The notes beneath the pieces were generated by a model. It worked only from the letters and a program-made list of their open reading frames with translations. It was not told where the DNA came from and ran no database searches. From assembly GCF_900209925.1 (NCBI RefSeq), contig NZ_LT907978.1:3319001-3383000 (forward strand): DNA of 64,000 bases. Reading direction: 5' to 3'. Source of the stretch: Anaerobutyricum hallii. Its GTDB lineage: Bacteria; Bacillota; Clostridia; Lachnospirales; Lachnospiraceae. Below, one piece after another: positions 40,067-48,997 of this stretch. The position numbers were made by a program, and so were the translations under genes. Within the stretch, counting starts at the first letter, position 1, and every line of letters begins with the position of its first letter.

Positions 40067-40087
40067 TTATCCTAGGTCCTCCCTTAA

Positions 40088-40756
40088 TTAGAATCCATTT
40101 TGTCTGAGAAAATCCATTGTAATGCCCGTTTTCTCTGTCGTGCTCTCTTCTTCCTCATCCGGTATACTTCCATACTGAAGAAGCTTCTCAACATATTTAC
40201 CTACCATGTCATTCTCAAGATTTACGGTGTCTCCCGGCTTCTTGTCAAGAAGGGTCGTATTCTGTCCCGTATGTGGAATAACAGAAACTGCAAAGCTCTT
40301 ATTATCAACCTTTGCTACGGTAAGACTTACTCCATCGATCGTGATAGAGCCTTTACTTATAATATATTTTAATATTGCTGCAGAAGTATCTATCGTGATC
40401 CATACAGCATTATCATCCTTCTTCATGGAAGAAATCGTTCCTGTTCCATCAACATGTCCTGCTACGATATGTCCGCCAAATCTTCCGTTTGCCGCCATCG
40501 CTCTCTCAAGGTTGACCTTGCTTCCGCTCTTTAACTCACCAAGATTCGTTCGTCTTAATGTCTCATGCATCACATCTACAGAATAATTATTCTTTCCAAT
40601 AGATACTGCTGTAAGACAGACACCGTTAAGCGCTACACTGTCACCCAGATGCAGATCTCCTAAAACAGTACTTGCTTTAATTGTAATGACCGCGGAATTC
40701 GCACCTTTTTTAATGCTCTGGATTTCTCCTACTTCCTCAATAATTCCTGTAAACAT
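40088..40756 (-). CDS. ribE: Riboflavin synthase alpha chain
   Basis: 222 residues made of two lumazine-binding repeats: MFTGIIEEVGEI with SVALNGVCLTAV in the first, then FGGHIVAGHVDGTGTI and GSITIDGVSLTVAKV in the second. Dismutates two lumazines to riboflavin. Confidence 0.97.
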   Translation of the reverse strand: MFTGIIEEVGEIQSIKKGANSAVITIKASTVLGDLHLGDSVALNGVCLTAVSIGKNNYSVDVMHETLRRTNLGELKSGSKVNLERAMAANGRFGGHIVAGHVDGTGTISSMKKDDNAVWITIDTSAAILKYIISKGSITIDGVSLTVAKVDNKSFAVSVIPHTGQNTTLLDKKPGDTVNLENDMVGKYVEKLLQYGSIPDEEEESTTEKTGITMDFLRQNGF

Positions 40757-40880
40757 ACAATCTGCCTTTCTACGCTTCTATATAATTTGACTTCTTTGAT
40801 ACCAGATCACTACATGCTTTGCACTTTCGCAATCTTCAAAAGCATTCATAATCCGCTCATTTTTCTTTGAAAACTGCCGA

Positions 40881-42017
40881 TTACTGCAATTCCTGTGCTT
40901 TTTCGTATTCCAGTAAAATATCCTGCCCGAATTCCTGCATTCCTATTCTATTAAACTTCCATGCATCGGCTGCCCGGGTAAGTCCCTGTCCTTCTACCGG
41001 AGTCTTTGCCTGTGCCCCTCCAAAAATCTTAGGAGCAATATAACAATATATTCTGTCCACGATTCCTGCCTGCAATGCACTCTCGTTAAGCTGACCGCCG
41101 CCTTCTAAAAGGATACCGTCAATCTTACGTGCCCCAAGCTCCTTCATCAGAACCGGCAAGGAAATCACTTCTTTTTGTTCTTCTGTTATATCCGCTGTCG
41201 TTACTCCCGGAATCCGTAACACTTCTACACCCTTTTCCTGAAGCTGTGCTGCCTTCTCTTCATCGGCATCCGGCAGACACGCTACAATAAGTGGCTGCTG
41301 TCCGGCAGTCCGTACAAGCTGGGAGTCCATCGGAATCCGCAAATGACTGTCAGCAATAATACGAATCGGGTCTCTTCCGCCTTCTATACGGCAGTTGAGC
41401 ATCGGGTCATCCGCAAGAACTGTTCCGATTCCTGCCATAATACCTTTATAATGATTACGAAGCGTCTGAACATGTGCCCTTGATTCCTCGCCGGTTACCC
41501 ACTTAGAATCCCCGGTATAACAGGCAATCTTGCCATCCATCGTCATCGCATACTTCATCGCAACATATGGTATTCCAGTACGGATATAGTGGAAAAACAC
41601 ATGATTCATCGCATCACATTCTTCTTTAAGAAAATGTGGAATCACCTCGATTCCTTTCTCGCGAAGCATCTGGAATCCCTTACCGGATACTAAAGGATTC
41701 GGATCGTCTGAACCAACAACTACTCTCGCAATCTTCTCCTCAATAATCGCTTCCGTACAAGGAGGGGTCTTCCCGTAATGGCAACATGGCTCTAATGTTA
41801 CATAGATTGTACTGCCTTCTAGACTGTTTCCTCTCTTCTTCGCATTCGCTATCGCATTACGCTCTGCATGAAGCTGTCCATAACATTCGTGATAGCCCTC
41901 ACCGATAATCTCACCGTCTCTTACAATAACAGCTCCAACCAGTGGATTCGGGTTCACATGGCCACTTCCCTTCTTCGCCAGTTCTATGGCTCTTCTCATA
42001 TACTTCTCTTCCGGCAT
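40881..42017 (-). CDS. ribD: Bifunctional diaminohydroxyphosphoribosylaminopyrimidine deaminase / reductase
   Basis: 378 residues. The deaminase domain has zinc ligands His50 (HAE), Cys78 and Cys87 (EPCCHYGKTPPC); the reductase domain has MKYAMTMDGKIA, VLADDPMLNCR and LLEGGGQLNESAL. First gene of the rib operon. AGGAGG eight bases before ATG. About 125 bases separate it from ribE. Confidence 0.97.
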   Translation of the reverse strand: MPEEKYMRRAIELAKKGSGHVNPNPLVGAVIVRDGEIIGEGYHECYGQLHAERNAIANAKKRGNSLEGSTIYVTLEPCCHYGKTPPCTEAIIEEKIARVVVGSDDPNPLVSGKGFQMLREKGIEVIPHFLKEECDAMNHVFFHYIRTGIPYVAMKYAMTMDGKIACYTGDSKWVTGEESRAHVQTLRNHYKGIMAGIGTVLADDPMLNCRIEGGRDPIRIIADSHLRIPMDSQLVRTAGQQPLIVACLPDADEEKAAQLQEKGVEVLRIPGVTTADITEEQKEVISLPVLMKELGARKIDGILLEGGGQLNESALQAGIVDRIYCYIAPKIFGGAQAKTPVEGQGLTRAADAWKFNRIGMQEFGQDILLEYEKAQELQ

Positions 42018-42081
42018 GTCTCAAACCTCCTGCAAGTAAAATCAGATAAAAAATCAGATAAAGAAAGAAGCCTGTAAAATA

Positions 42082-42116
42082 AAAATACCCTGAAATCTAC
42101 ATCGATAAATTTCAGG
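42082..42116 (-). terminator. Riboswitch-controlled terminator of the rib leader
   Basis: CCCTGAAAT and ATTTCAGGG form a stem followed on the minus strand by TATTTTTATTTT, between the FMN aptamer and ribD. This suggests transcription termination as the control mode. Confidence 0.85.
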
Positions 42117-42164
42117 GCTATAATTATCTTAATCATTCATAATACTTACATAGTCTCTTTCTTC

Positions 42165-42306
42165 TTCTCACATCCGGACTGTACCGTCGGCTCCGGAATC
42201 ACACCGGATCATGCTGTCGCTCGCGGGCTTACGCTTCTTTCTAATATCAAAACACAAATCAAAAACGCTTACCGCCGGTCGGGAATTACACCCTGCCCTG
42301 AAGAAT
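42165..42306 (-). promoter_or_regulatory. FMN riboswitch (RFN element)
   Basis: The minus strand shows the conserved RFN pieces in order: TCTTCAGGGCAGGGTG, AATTCCCGACCGGCGGTAA, then GCCCGCGAGCG, GATCCGGTGTGATTCCGGAG, CCGACGGTACAGTCCGGATG. It lies between the rib promoter and ribD and should shut the operon off when FMN is abundant. Confidence 0.96.
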
Positions 42307-42322
42307 ATTTATTTCCATGGGT

Positions 42323-42351
42323 ATTATAGCGCATTATGCTATATTATTCAA
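42323..42351 (-). promoter_or_regulatory. Promoter of the rib operon
   Basis: TTGAAT (42346-42351), 17 bases, TATAAT (42323-42328) on the minus strand, directly upstream of the RFN element. Confidence 0.8.
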
Positions 42352-42414
42352 CTATTTTTTATACATTTTTCACAAAACATTTTACCTAAAACTCTTTTGC
42401 ATAATCTGTATCAG

Positions 42415-42480
42415 GAATTCAAGTCAAGCCGCCGTCACTCACCACCTAAAAGAGGTGGGGGTCTTCTCGACTGAGATAAA
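42415..42480 (-). mobile_element. Possible remnant right end of an IS200/IS605-type element
   Basis: Minus strand: TCGAGAAGACCCCCACCTCT, hairpin CCACCT-CTTTT-AGGTGG, then TGAGTGACGGCGGCTTGACT. This arrangement of hairpin plus TTGA-like end resembles 3' ends of tnpB-carrying elements. No tnpA or tnpB lies nearby, and the hairpin begins just after the YARHG stop, so it could simply be that gene's 3' structure. Confidence 0.35.
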
Positions 42481-43122
42481 TCACTTTCCACCAATCTGTT
42501 CTTCATAAACACTGATAAGATTTACGTTATATTTTTCTACTTCATTCAGACAGGAAGTATCAAAATCATTCGCCGCAATCTGTGGAACATACCACTGCTG
42601 CCGTTTAAAATACTCCTGTAACTCCTGATCGTTAAACATTCTTCCATGACGGGCAAAGATTTCATTCCTTGTAATCTTCAATCCATATGAATCAAGAATC
42701 GATAAATCCTGTAATGTGTACTTCGTTACCGTTGTATAGGATAAATGATCTGCCTTCTCGTAGCGGTTTGAACTCTTCTCATTCCCCTGAATAAGATATA
42801 CCTTTGCATCTGCCTCACTGACTTCTGTATCTGAATCTGCAGCCGCATTCGTATTCTTATCTGAGTCAGTGGCAGAATCAAGAAACTCTTCTATGTTTAA
42901 ACTCTCTTCTGTACTCTTCTCTTCCTGCGAATCTTCCTGTTGTTCTATATCCTGCTTCTGTTTCTTCATATATTCTGTATCAGCAGCAGCAACCAGCTTT
43001 GCCTCTTCATTCTTCTTAACCATCTTAAACCCAATAATTACAATTCCTACAACAGAAAAAGTGATGATTGCCGTAAAAATCATCAATCCTATCGTTTTAT
43101 ATCTCTGTTCATCACTTCTCAT
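42481..43122 (-). CDS. YARHG-domain membrane protein
   Basis: 213 residues. Membrane segment at about 11-32 (LMIFTAIITFSVVGIVIIGF), then an acidic Ser/Glu/Asp-rich linker, then a YARHG domain at about 145-200 (RNEIFARHGRMFNDQELQEY, WYVPQ). YARHG domains are extracellular and of unknown binding function. AGGAGG lies upstream of the ATG. Confidence 0.82.
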   Translation of the reverse strand: MRSDEQRYKTIGLMIFTAIITFSVVGIVIIGFKMVKKNEEAKLVAAADTEYMKKQKQDIEQQEDSQEEKSTEESLNIEEFLDSATDSDKNTNAAADSDTEVSEADAKVYLIQGNEKSSNRYEKADHLSYTTVTKYTLQDLSILDSYGLKITRNEIFARHGRMFNDQELQEYFKRQQWYVPQIAANDFDTSCLNEVEKYNVNLISVYEEQIGGK

Positions 43123-43279
43123 TCATCTAGCCTCCTTTTGGGGCACTACCCATGTCCTATCTGGATTGCTTTACCAACATTATAAATGAATTTCCATTTG
43201 TATACAACCCCAAACGTCAATAGTTAAAAGTAATTTAATATCTTACAAAATTTAATACAATTTTTCTCTCAGTTTATGC

Positions 43280-43308
43280 TTGATATTAAAAGAAATCTAG
43301 TATAGAAT
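43280..43308 (+). promoter_or_regulatory. Promoter of the ferredoxin gene
   Basis: TTGATA (43280-43285), 17 bases, TAGAAT (43303-43308), 54 bases before the ATG. Confidence 0.7.
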
Positions 43309-43310
43309 AA

Positions 43311-43532
<222 letters not shown>

Positions 43533-43556
43533 TTCGTTACGATTAACGAAGTGTAA

Positions 43557-43592
43557 AGAAGACATCGTGAATGCGGTGTCTTTTTTATTTAT
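43557..43592 (+). terminator. Terminator of the ferredoxin gene
   Basis: AAGACA and TGTCTT arms with a short loop, followed by TTTTTTATTTATTTT. The IS element begins 15 bases further on. Confidence 0.8.
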
Positions 43593-43606
43593 TTTAATTC
43601 AAGAAA

Positions 43607-45853
43607 GGGGCTGTCGCACCAAAAACAGCCCTACCCTATGGCAGGGATTCATGCATTGCATGGAATCGCTGCCATATTTTTACGAACAAGCGTGGGACCT
43701 ATGGCATAATCGCAGACGACTTGCGTTTTGATACTCAACTTTCGAACGTTTATGGAAACGCCATTCGCGCTAAACTCGCTACCGCTCAGACAACGCGCTC
43801 GGTGGCAGGTTCGTTCTCAAGTTTCGTGACACAAAACCTGCAAAGCATCTGCTCTTTATACCATAGGCATCCACGCTTTTTCATAGATCTTCGGAATCCG
43901 ATCCCATTGCAATACATGAATCCCCGCCATTCGCCATGCCCGATGCCAAAAGCTGTTTTTGTTTCCACTGTCTGTGGCAAAGCAAAAGAAAAAAGCCGAA
44001 CTTTTTTGCAAAGAACGGCTCTGGGTGTATAATTATGTTATGAAAACTACAAAAATTATACAGAAAGATTATAGCCTATCTTCGATGAATTATCAATTAA
44101 AACTTCCCTTTGAACTGGAAGTTTTGATCCCGGACGATGACCCGGTCCGCCTGTTAAGTGTGTTTGTGGAGGAGCTGGAACTGACGGATCTGTACCGGTC
44201 TTACGGAAAGATCAAAAAAGACCAGGTGACACCGCGTCAGATGTTCAAGATCGTGATCTATGCTGCCATGAACCATATCTATTCCAGCAGGGATATTGAA
44301 ACTGCCTGCCGGAGGGATATCAATTTCATGTATCTGTTAGAAGGAAAACCTGCACCAGACCATGCAACCATTGCCAGGTTCCTCTCCCTTCATTTATCCC
44401 AGTGTTCTAAAAAGACATTAGCAGAAGTGACGGAAATGCTCTACAGCCTTGGTGAGATATCCGGGACCCATATCTTTATTGACGGGACAAAAATTGAATC
44501 TGCAGCAAACCGGTATACATTTGTATGGAAGAAAGCAGTGACAAAACATCAGCAGAGGCTTTGCCAAAAGATTGCAGTCTTTGTGGAAGAATGCGAGATA
44601 CTGTATGGGATCCGTTTTATTTTTAATGGAAAGAAATTCGGTTTGAGAACTCTGAAAAAGATTCGGAAAAGACTCTACAAGATTAAAGAGGAAGAAGGGA
44701 TCGTGTTCGTCCATGGGATTGGAAAAAGAAAAAGCCAGATCCAAAAATCCATTGAAACACTGGAAGGATCCATGGAAAAACTGAAGGAATACACACAGAA
44801 GATCCACCTCTGCGGTGACAGGAATAGTTATTCTAAAACAGATCCGGATGCTACTTTTATGAGGATGAAAGAAGACCATATGCAGAACGGACAGCTGAAA
44901 CCAGCCTATAATCTTCAGCATGGTGTGGATTCCGAATACATTACATGGCTTGATGTAACGCAGAGGCCGACAGATACCAGGACCCTGATCCCGTTTGTAA
45001 AAGATATGGAGGAACACCTGTCGTTCCATTATCGGGATATCGTTGCGGATGCCGGTTACGAAAGTGAAGAAAACTATCTGTTTCTCGAAGAAAACGGCCA
45101 GACCGCCTATATCAAGCCGAATAACTATGAACAATCAAAGAAACGCAGGTATAAACAGGATATCGGAAGAATGGAAAATATGACATACGATCCGGAGCAG
45201 GATCATTATGTTTGTTTTAATGGAAAGAAGATCATTTGGAAATATGACCGAAAAGAAAAAACAGCAACGGGTTATCAGAGGATCACATCTGTCTACGAAT
45301 GCATTGAATGTGCGGGATGTCCCTATAAAACAAAGTGTATCAAAGGGAATAACAGCAGGATCCCAATAGAAGAAAGAGTAAAAAGGCTTTATGTTTCCAA
45401 GACGATGAAAGAAAAAAGAAGGGAAGATCTGGAACGGATTACCAGCGGGTATGGGACACAGCTGAGGATGAACCGGAGTATCCAGGCAGAAGGCTCGTTT
45501 GCGGATGTAAAAGCAGACATGGCATTCCGGCGGTACACATACCGGGGCATAGACAATGTGACTGCCCAGAGTGTAGTCCTGGCGATCGCCCATAATATAA
45601 ACAAGCTTCATAATAAGATCCAAAATGACAAGACAGGGAGGCACCTGTTTGAACTGAAAAAGACAGCATAATTTTTAAAATTTCAAAATACATATCAGGC
45701 CGATCTTTTGTCTAAGACAGAAGGCTTAGATAAGTGCGCTTTTTCAGCAGTACAAGTGCTGTAACGGTAGCCAAAGCAAGCAGATTCTGCTGAAAATGCA
45801 CACAAAAAGTCCGTCGGCAGTTACGGTCGTTAGACCGTTACTGCGACGGAACC
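43607..45853 (+). mobile_element. IS1182-family insertion sequence
   Basis: About 2.25 kb around one transposase gene. The left end GGGGCTGTCGCACCAA is typical for this family. The best matching right end, read inward, is GGTTCCGTCGCAGTAA at 45838-45853 (12 of 16 identical). No target duplication is evident, so the right boundary is tentative; the right-end bases also belong to a strong hairpin. The 430 bases before the gene hold no other reading frame I trust. Confidence 0.7.
44040..45671 (+). CDS. IS1182-family DDE transposase
   Basis: 543 residues, intact. N-terminal PDDDPVRLLSVFVEEL and QVTPRQMFKIVIYAAMNHIY followed by RDINFMYLLEGKPAPDHATI; DDE core with FIDGTKIESAANRYTFVW, YRDIVADAGYESEENY and a zinc-like CIECAGCPYKTKC. 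The C-terminal MNRSIQAEGSFADVKADM carries the last catalytic Glu. ATG at 44040; longer in-frame starts upstream lack support. Full length suggests recent activity. Confidence 0.92.
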   Translation: MKTTKIIQKDYSLSSMNYQLKLPFELEVLIPDDDPVRLLSVFVEELELTDLYRSYGKIKKDQVTPRQMFKIVIYAAMNHIYSSRDIETACRRDINFMYLLEGKPAPDHATIARFLSLHLSQCSKKTLAEVTEMLYSLGEISGTHIFIDGTKIESAANRYTFVWKKAVTKHQQRLCQKIAVFVEECEILYGIRFIFNGKKFGLRTLKKIRKRLYKIKEEEGIVFVHGIGKRKSQIQKSIETLEGSMEKLKEYTQKIHLCGDRNSYSKTDPDATFMRMKEDHMQNGQLKPAYNLQHGVDSEYITWLDVTQRPTDTRTLIPFVKDMEEHLSFHYRDIVADAGYESEENYLFLEENGQTAYIKPNNYEQSKKRRYKQDIGRMENMTYDPEQDHYVCFNGKKIIWKYDRKEKTATGYQRITSVYECIECAGCPYKTKCIKGNNSRIPIEERVKRLYVSKTMKEKRREDLERITSGYGTQLRMNRSIQAEGSFADVKADMAFRRYTYRGIDNVTAQSVVLAIAHNINKLHNKIQNDKTGRHLFELKKTA

Positions 45854-45856
45854 TTT
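45804..45856. terminator. Strong hairpin shared by IS right end and the MerR gene 3' side
   Basis: GTCCGTCGGCAGTTACGGTC and GACCGTTACTGCGACGGA are nearly complementary. T-runs flank both sides (AAAAAG before, CCTTTT after), so it can terminate transcription from either strand. Confidence 0.65.
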
Positions 45857-45896
45857 TACATTCTCGTTTATCAAAAAGATGTCGCGAAAGTATATA

Positions 45897-46688
45897 TTAT
45901 AATTTCCGCTTATTTTTACGGAAAAACAGGCTCTTTTTTCTTGTGCCATCTTTGGATACTGCTACTTCCTGTCTTGCTTTTTGAACACTTCGGATTGTTT
46001 CATCCAGCCGTTTATATCGTTCCTCTTCGCGCTGTTCCTGCTCTACCATCAGCTCGTCTACTTCCCGAAGCATTTTATTGCAGAGATGATTCCCCATGGC
46101 ATCTCCAAGATTTTCTGCCTGTTCACGAAGTGCTTTTCCAACAATCCGGCCCATAATATCTTCAAATTGCTGCATTTTCGCTTCTCGTTCTGCAACAGCG
46201 GCATCTTCTGTTTTATTATGAATCGCAATCACTTTGCAGTTTTTTCCAGAATCAGCTTCTGTCTCTTCTCTGTTTCTTCCTGCTATGTTTTTATTTTTTT
46301 CTTCGATTTCTTTTCTTCTGTTTTCTTTTGGTGTATCTTGTCTTTGTACCTCTTCTCTTTGTGTTATTTCTTTTTGCCTTGCCTGTTCTAGCTGTTCTAA
46401 TTCCTGATTCTCAAGTTCTTCCTGTGTTGTCAGTAGTTTATGTATATCAATCAGCTTTTTTTGCTCTAAATCCGGCAGTACTTCTTTGACTGCTTTTAAT
46501 TGAAAGCCTTTATTCTTTAATTCTTTGATACAGTGTAACAGCTGTATTTCTTCTTCACGATAATAGCGGTGCCCCAGTTCATTTCTTGGTATTTTAAGTT
46601 CAAGTTCCTCTTCCCAGTAACGAAGGACATGATTTTCCACCGACAAAAGCCGGGCGGCTTCTGAGATGGTATATTTGTTTTCTTTCAT
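45897..46688 (-). CDS. MerR-type HTH regulator with coiled-coil tail
   Basis: 263 residues. N-terminal MerR-like winged helix (YTISEAARLLSVENHVLRYW, GHRYYREEEIQLLHCIKELK). The rest is a long Glu/Gln/Arg-rich coiled coil with no effector domain, ending in basic KKSLFFRKNKRK. Similar proteins in Clostridia sit beside dnaB, but their targets are unknown. ATG at 46688 with AGGAGCGG eleven bases upstream; a TTG at 46715 is less likely. Confidence 0.72.
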   Translation of the reverse strand: MKENKYTISEAARLLSVENHVLRYWEEELELKIPRNELGHRYYREEEIQLLHCIKELKNKGFQLKAVKEVLPDLEQKKLIDIHKLLTTQEELENQELEQLEQARQKEITQREEVQRQDTPKENRRKEIEEKNKNIAGRNREETEADSGKNCKVIAIHNKTEDAAVAEREAKMQQFEDIMGRIVGKALREQAENLGDAMGNHLCNKMLREVDELMVEQEQREEERYKRLDETIRSVQKARQEVAVSKDGTRKKSLFFRKNKRKL

Positions 46689-46841
46689 AATATGATCCGC
46701 TCCTGTTCCACACAATATATTTTACCTGAAACATACTCAAGCATGGTTTTATTATAGCAACTTTAAGAAAGCACTCTCAATGCCATTCGTCCTCTAAATA
46801 AAGATAATTACTGACAAATACGGGCAAAAAAAGCAGGTTAT

Positions 46842-48191
46842 CTACATAACCCGCTCTTTATTCGCAAACTTCGTATACTGACCAAGCCATACCAGCTCGA
46901 CACTTCCGGTAGAACCGTTTCTCTGCTTGGCAACAATTACTTCTGCCAGATTCTTTTTCTCGGTATCCGGATTATAATATTCATCTCTGTACAGGAACAT
47001 AACTACATCGGCATCCTGCTCGATCGCTCCTGACTCTCGAAGGTCTGAAAGCATCGGTTTATGATCCTGTCTTGCCTCTACTGCTCGCGAAAGCTGCGAG
47101 AGGGCAATGATCGGAACATCCAGTTCCCTTGCTAAAACTTTAAGTGCTCTGGAAATCTCGGAGATTTCCTGCTGTCTCGATTCATTCCTTCGGGATTCGC
47201 TTCCGGTCATAAGCTGAAGGTAATCGATCACGACCAGCTCTATTCCGTATGTCTGCTTGTATTTTCGACATTTAGAACGAATCTCTGCCAGCGTTGTCGC
47301 TGTATCATCAATGATAAGCTTTGAATTACCGATAAGGGCAGCGCCCTCTAAAAGCTTTTCCCAGTCGGAATCTCTTAGATCACCGGTTCGCATCTGCTGA
47401 GAATCTACCATGGATTCTGATGCCATGAGTCTTGTTACAAGCTGTTCTTTTGACATCTCAAGACTGAACATGGCAACGGCATGATTATCTTTAAACGCTG
47501 CATACTGTGCAATATTAAGGACGAATGCTGTCTTTCCCATTGCCGGACGTGCAGCCACAAGAATAAGCTCTGCCGGATGAAGGCCGGTCAGTTTATAATC
47601 AAGCTCTGTAAAACCAGTAGCTACACCGGTAACCCGCCCTTTTGTCTTTGAGGCTTCTTCTATCGCACTTAAAGAATTCAAAACGATCTGCTGAATTGGA
47701 ACAAAGTCTGACATACGGTTTCGATTCTGTAGAAGACCGAAAATATCTTTCTCTGTTTTTTCAAGAATCGCTTCCGTATCTTCTTTCCCAAGATAACATT
47801 CATTCCCGATATTCTCCGTCACCTTAATCAGTGCACGTAACGTTGCTTTATCGTGAACGATCTTTGCATACTGTCCAATATTAGCTGCTGTAGGAACTAC
47901 TTCTACCAGATCACGAAAAAAGTCAAGGCTCATCAGTTCTTCCGGAACTTCCTTTTCTTTTAGCTTATTCTGGAGAGTAATCAGATCGACTGCCTTTCCT
48001 TCCCGGTAAAGTTCTACCATTGCCTCAAATACGATTCCGTACTGGCGCTGATAAAAGTCTTCCTTCGTGAGGATATCTTCTGCCTCAACGATAGCATCCC
48101 TGTCCATCAGCATGGAACCTAAAACGGAACGCTCCGCCTCCTCACTGTGAGGCTGTATTCTTTTTATAAAATTCTCGTCTACTGTTGGCAT
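46842..48191 (-). CDS. dnaB: Replicative DNA helicase
   Basis: 449 residues. N-terminal domain (HSEEAERSVLGSMLMDRDAI), RecA-type core with Walker A ARPAMGKTAF near 215, MFSLEMSKEQLVTRLM, Walker B VVIDYLQLM near 315 and the DLRESGAIEQDADVVMFLYR motif. Hexameric fork helicase, loaded by the DnaI-type protein at 4.6 kb. No intein. Confidence 0.97.
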   Translation of the reverse strand: MPTVDENFIKRIQPHSEEAERSVLGSMLMDRDAIVEAEDILTKEDFYQRQYGIVFEAMVELYREGKAVDLITLQNKLKEKEVPEELMSLDFFRDLVEVVPTAANIGQYAKIVHDKATLRALIKVTENIGNECYLGKEDTEAILEKTEKDIFGLLQNRNRMSDFVPIQQIVLNSLSAIEEASKTKGRVTGVATGFTELDYKLTGLHPAELILVAARPAMGKTAFVLNIAQYAAFKDNHAVAMFSLEMSKEQLVTRLMASESMVDSQQMRTGDLRDSDWEKLLEGAALIGNSKLIIDDTATTLAEIRSKCRKYKQTYGIELVVIDYLQLMTGSESRRNESRQQEISEISRALKVLARELDVPIIALSQLSRAVEARQDHKPMLSDLRESGAIEQDADVVMFLYRDEYYNPDTEKKNLAEVIVAKQRNGSTGSVELVWLGQYTKFANKERVM

Positions 48192-48205
48192 TGATGATCC
48201 TTTCT

Positions 48206-48336
48206 AAGACAGCGAGAATTGAGATTATAATATCTGTTCCTCATCGTTGAAATCCGTAGATCATGACTCCACTATGTTTTGGCAACATTTCAAATACTCG
48301 TCACAGATATTATAATCTCAATTCCCGCCTGTCTTC
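48206..48336. repeat. Large nested stem-loop between rplI and dnaB (possible family member)
   Basis: GAATTGAGATTATAATATCT + GT (48215) pairs perfectly over 22 bases with its complement ending near 48325; AAGACAG/CTGTCTT extends the base. Inside, TTGAAAT/ATTTCAA form a second stem. Inner arm TCTGTTCCTCATCGTTG resembles the conserved TCTGCTCTGTAGTCGCTG arm. CGCCTGTCTTCT is repeated 25 bases further right. Confidence 0.5.
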
Positions 48337-48474
48337 TACTATACCTCTCGCCTGTCTTCTGATGCGTTACTGGGGTTGCTATTTTATAGTTTCCTATATA
48401 GCTTTAGTATAACAACACCACTAAAATATAGAAATATTTTAAAAGTTCATTATAAGAAATATGAATTTTTAATA

Positions 48475-48921
48475 TTACTTTTCAATTACTTTTACTTTAA
48501 GTTCTGCAGTTACTTTAGGATGTAACTTAATCTTTACATTATGAACACCAAGGCTCTTGATTGCTTCATTTACGGAAATCTTCTTTTTATCGATATCGTA
48601 ACCAAGCTGTTCTTTCGCTGCTGCGGCGATTTCTTTTGTGGAGATTGCGCCAAATGTACGTCCGCCTTCTCCTACTTTCATCTTAAGCTCTACGCTCTTA
48701 TCTTTGAGTTCTTCTGCAAGAACTTTCGCTGCTGCTAACTGTTCTGCTGCCACCTTATCTTCATGTGCCTTCTGAAGCTTTAAATCATTGATATTTTTGT
48801 TGGTAGCTTCTACACCAAGCTTCTTTGGAAGAATAAAGTTTCTTGCATATCCTGCATTCACTTCCACTAACTGACCTTTTTTTCCAAGAGACTTTACGTC
48901 TTCTAATAAAATAACTTTCAT
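48475..48921 (-). CDS. rplI: 50S ribosomal protein L9
   Basis: 148 residues. N-terminal [20 protein letters not shown] and [17 protein letters not shown] are diagnostic; the long connecting helix and C-terminal domain ([14 protein letters not shown]) follow. Lies between gdpP and dnaB, the conserved Firmicutes order. Confidence 0.98.
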   Translation of the reverse strand: MKVILLEDVKSLGKKGQLVEVNAGYARNFILPKKLGVEATNKNINDLKLQKAHEDKVAAEQLAAAKVLAEELKDKSVELKMKVGEGGRTFGAISTKEIAAAAKEQLGYDIDKKKISVNEAIKSLGVHNVKIKLHPKVTAELKVKVIEK

Positions 48922-48997
48922 TTTAATCCTCCTGTATTGTTAATGTACTCACAAAATCAAGTGTAATAAAGACTCTGAGAGTACGTATTTAGAAATC

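Noticed and set aside
44418-45644. Long antisense frames across the transposase gene
   Set aside because: Opposite-strand shadows of an intact transposase, with poor codon use and no start signals.
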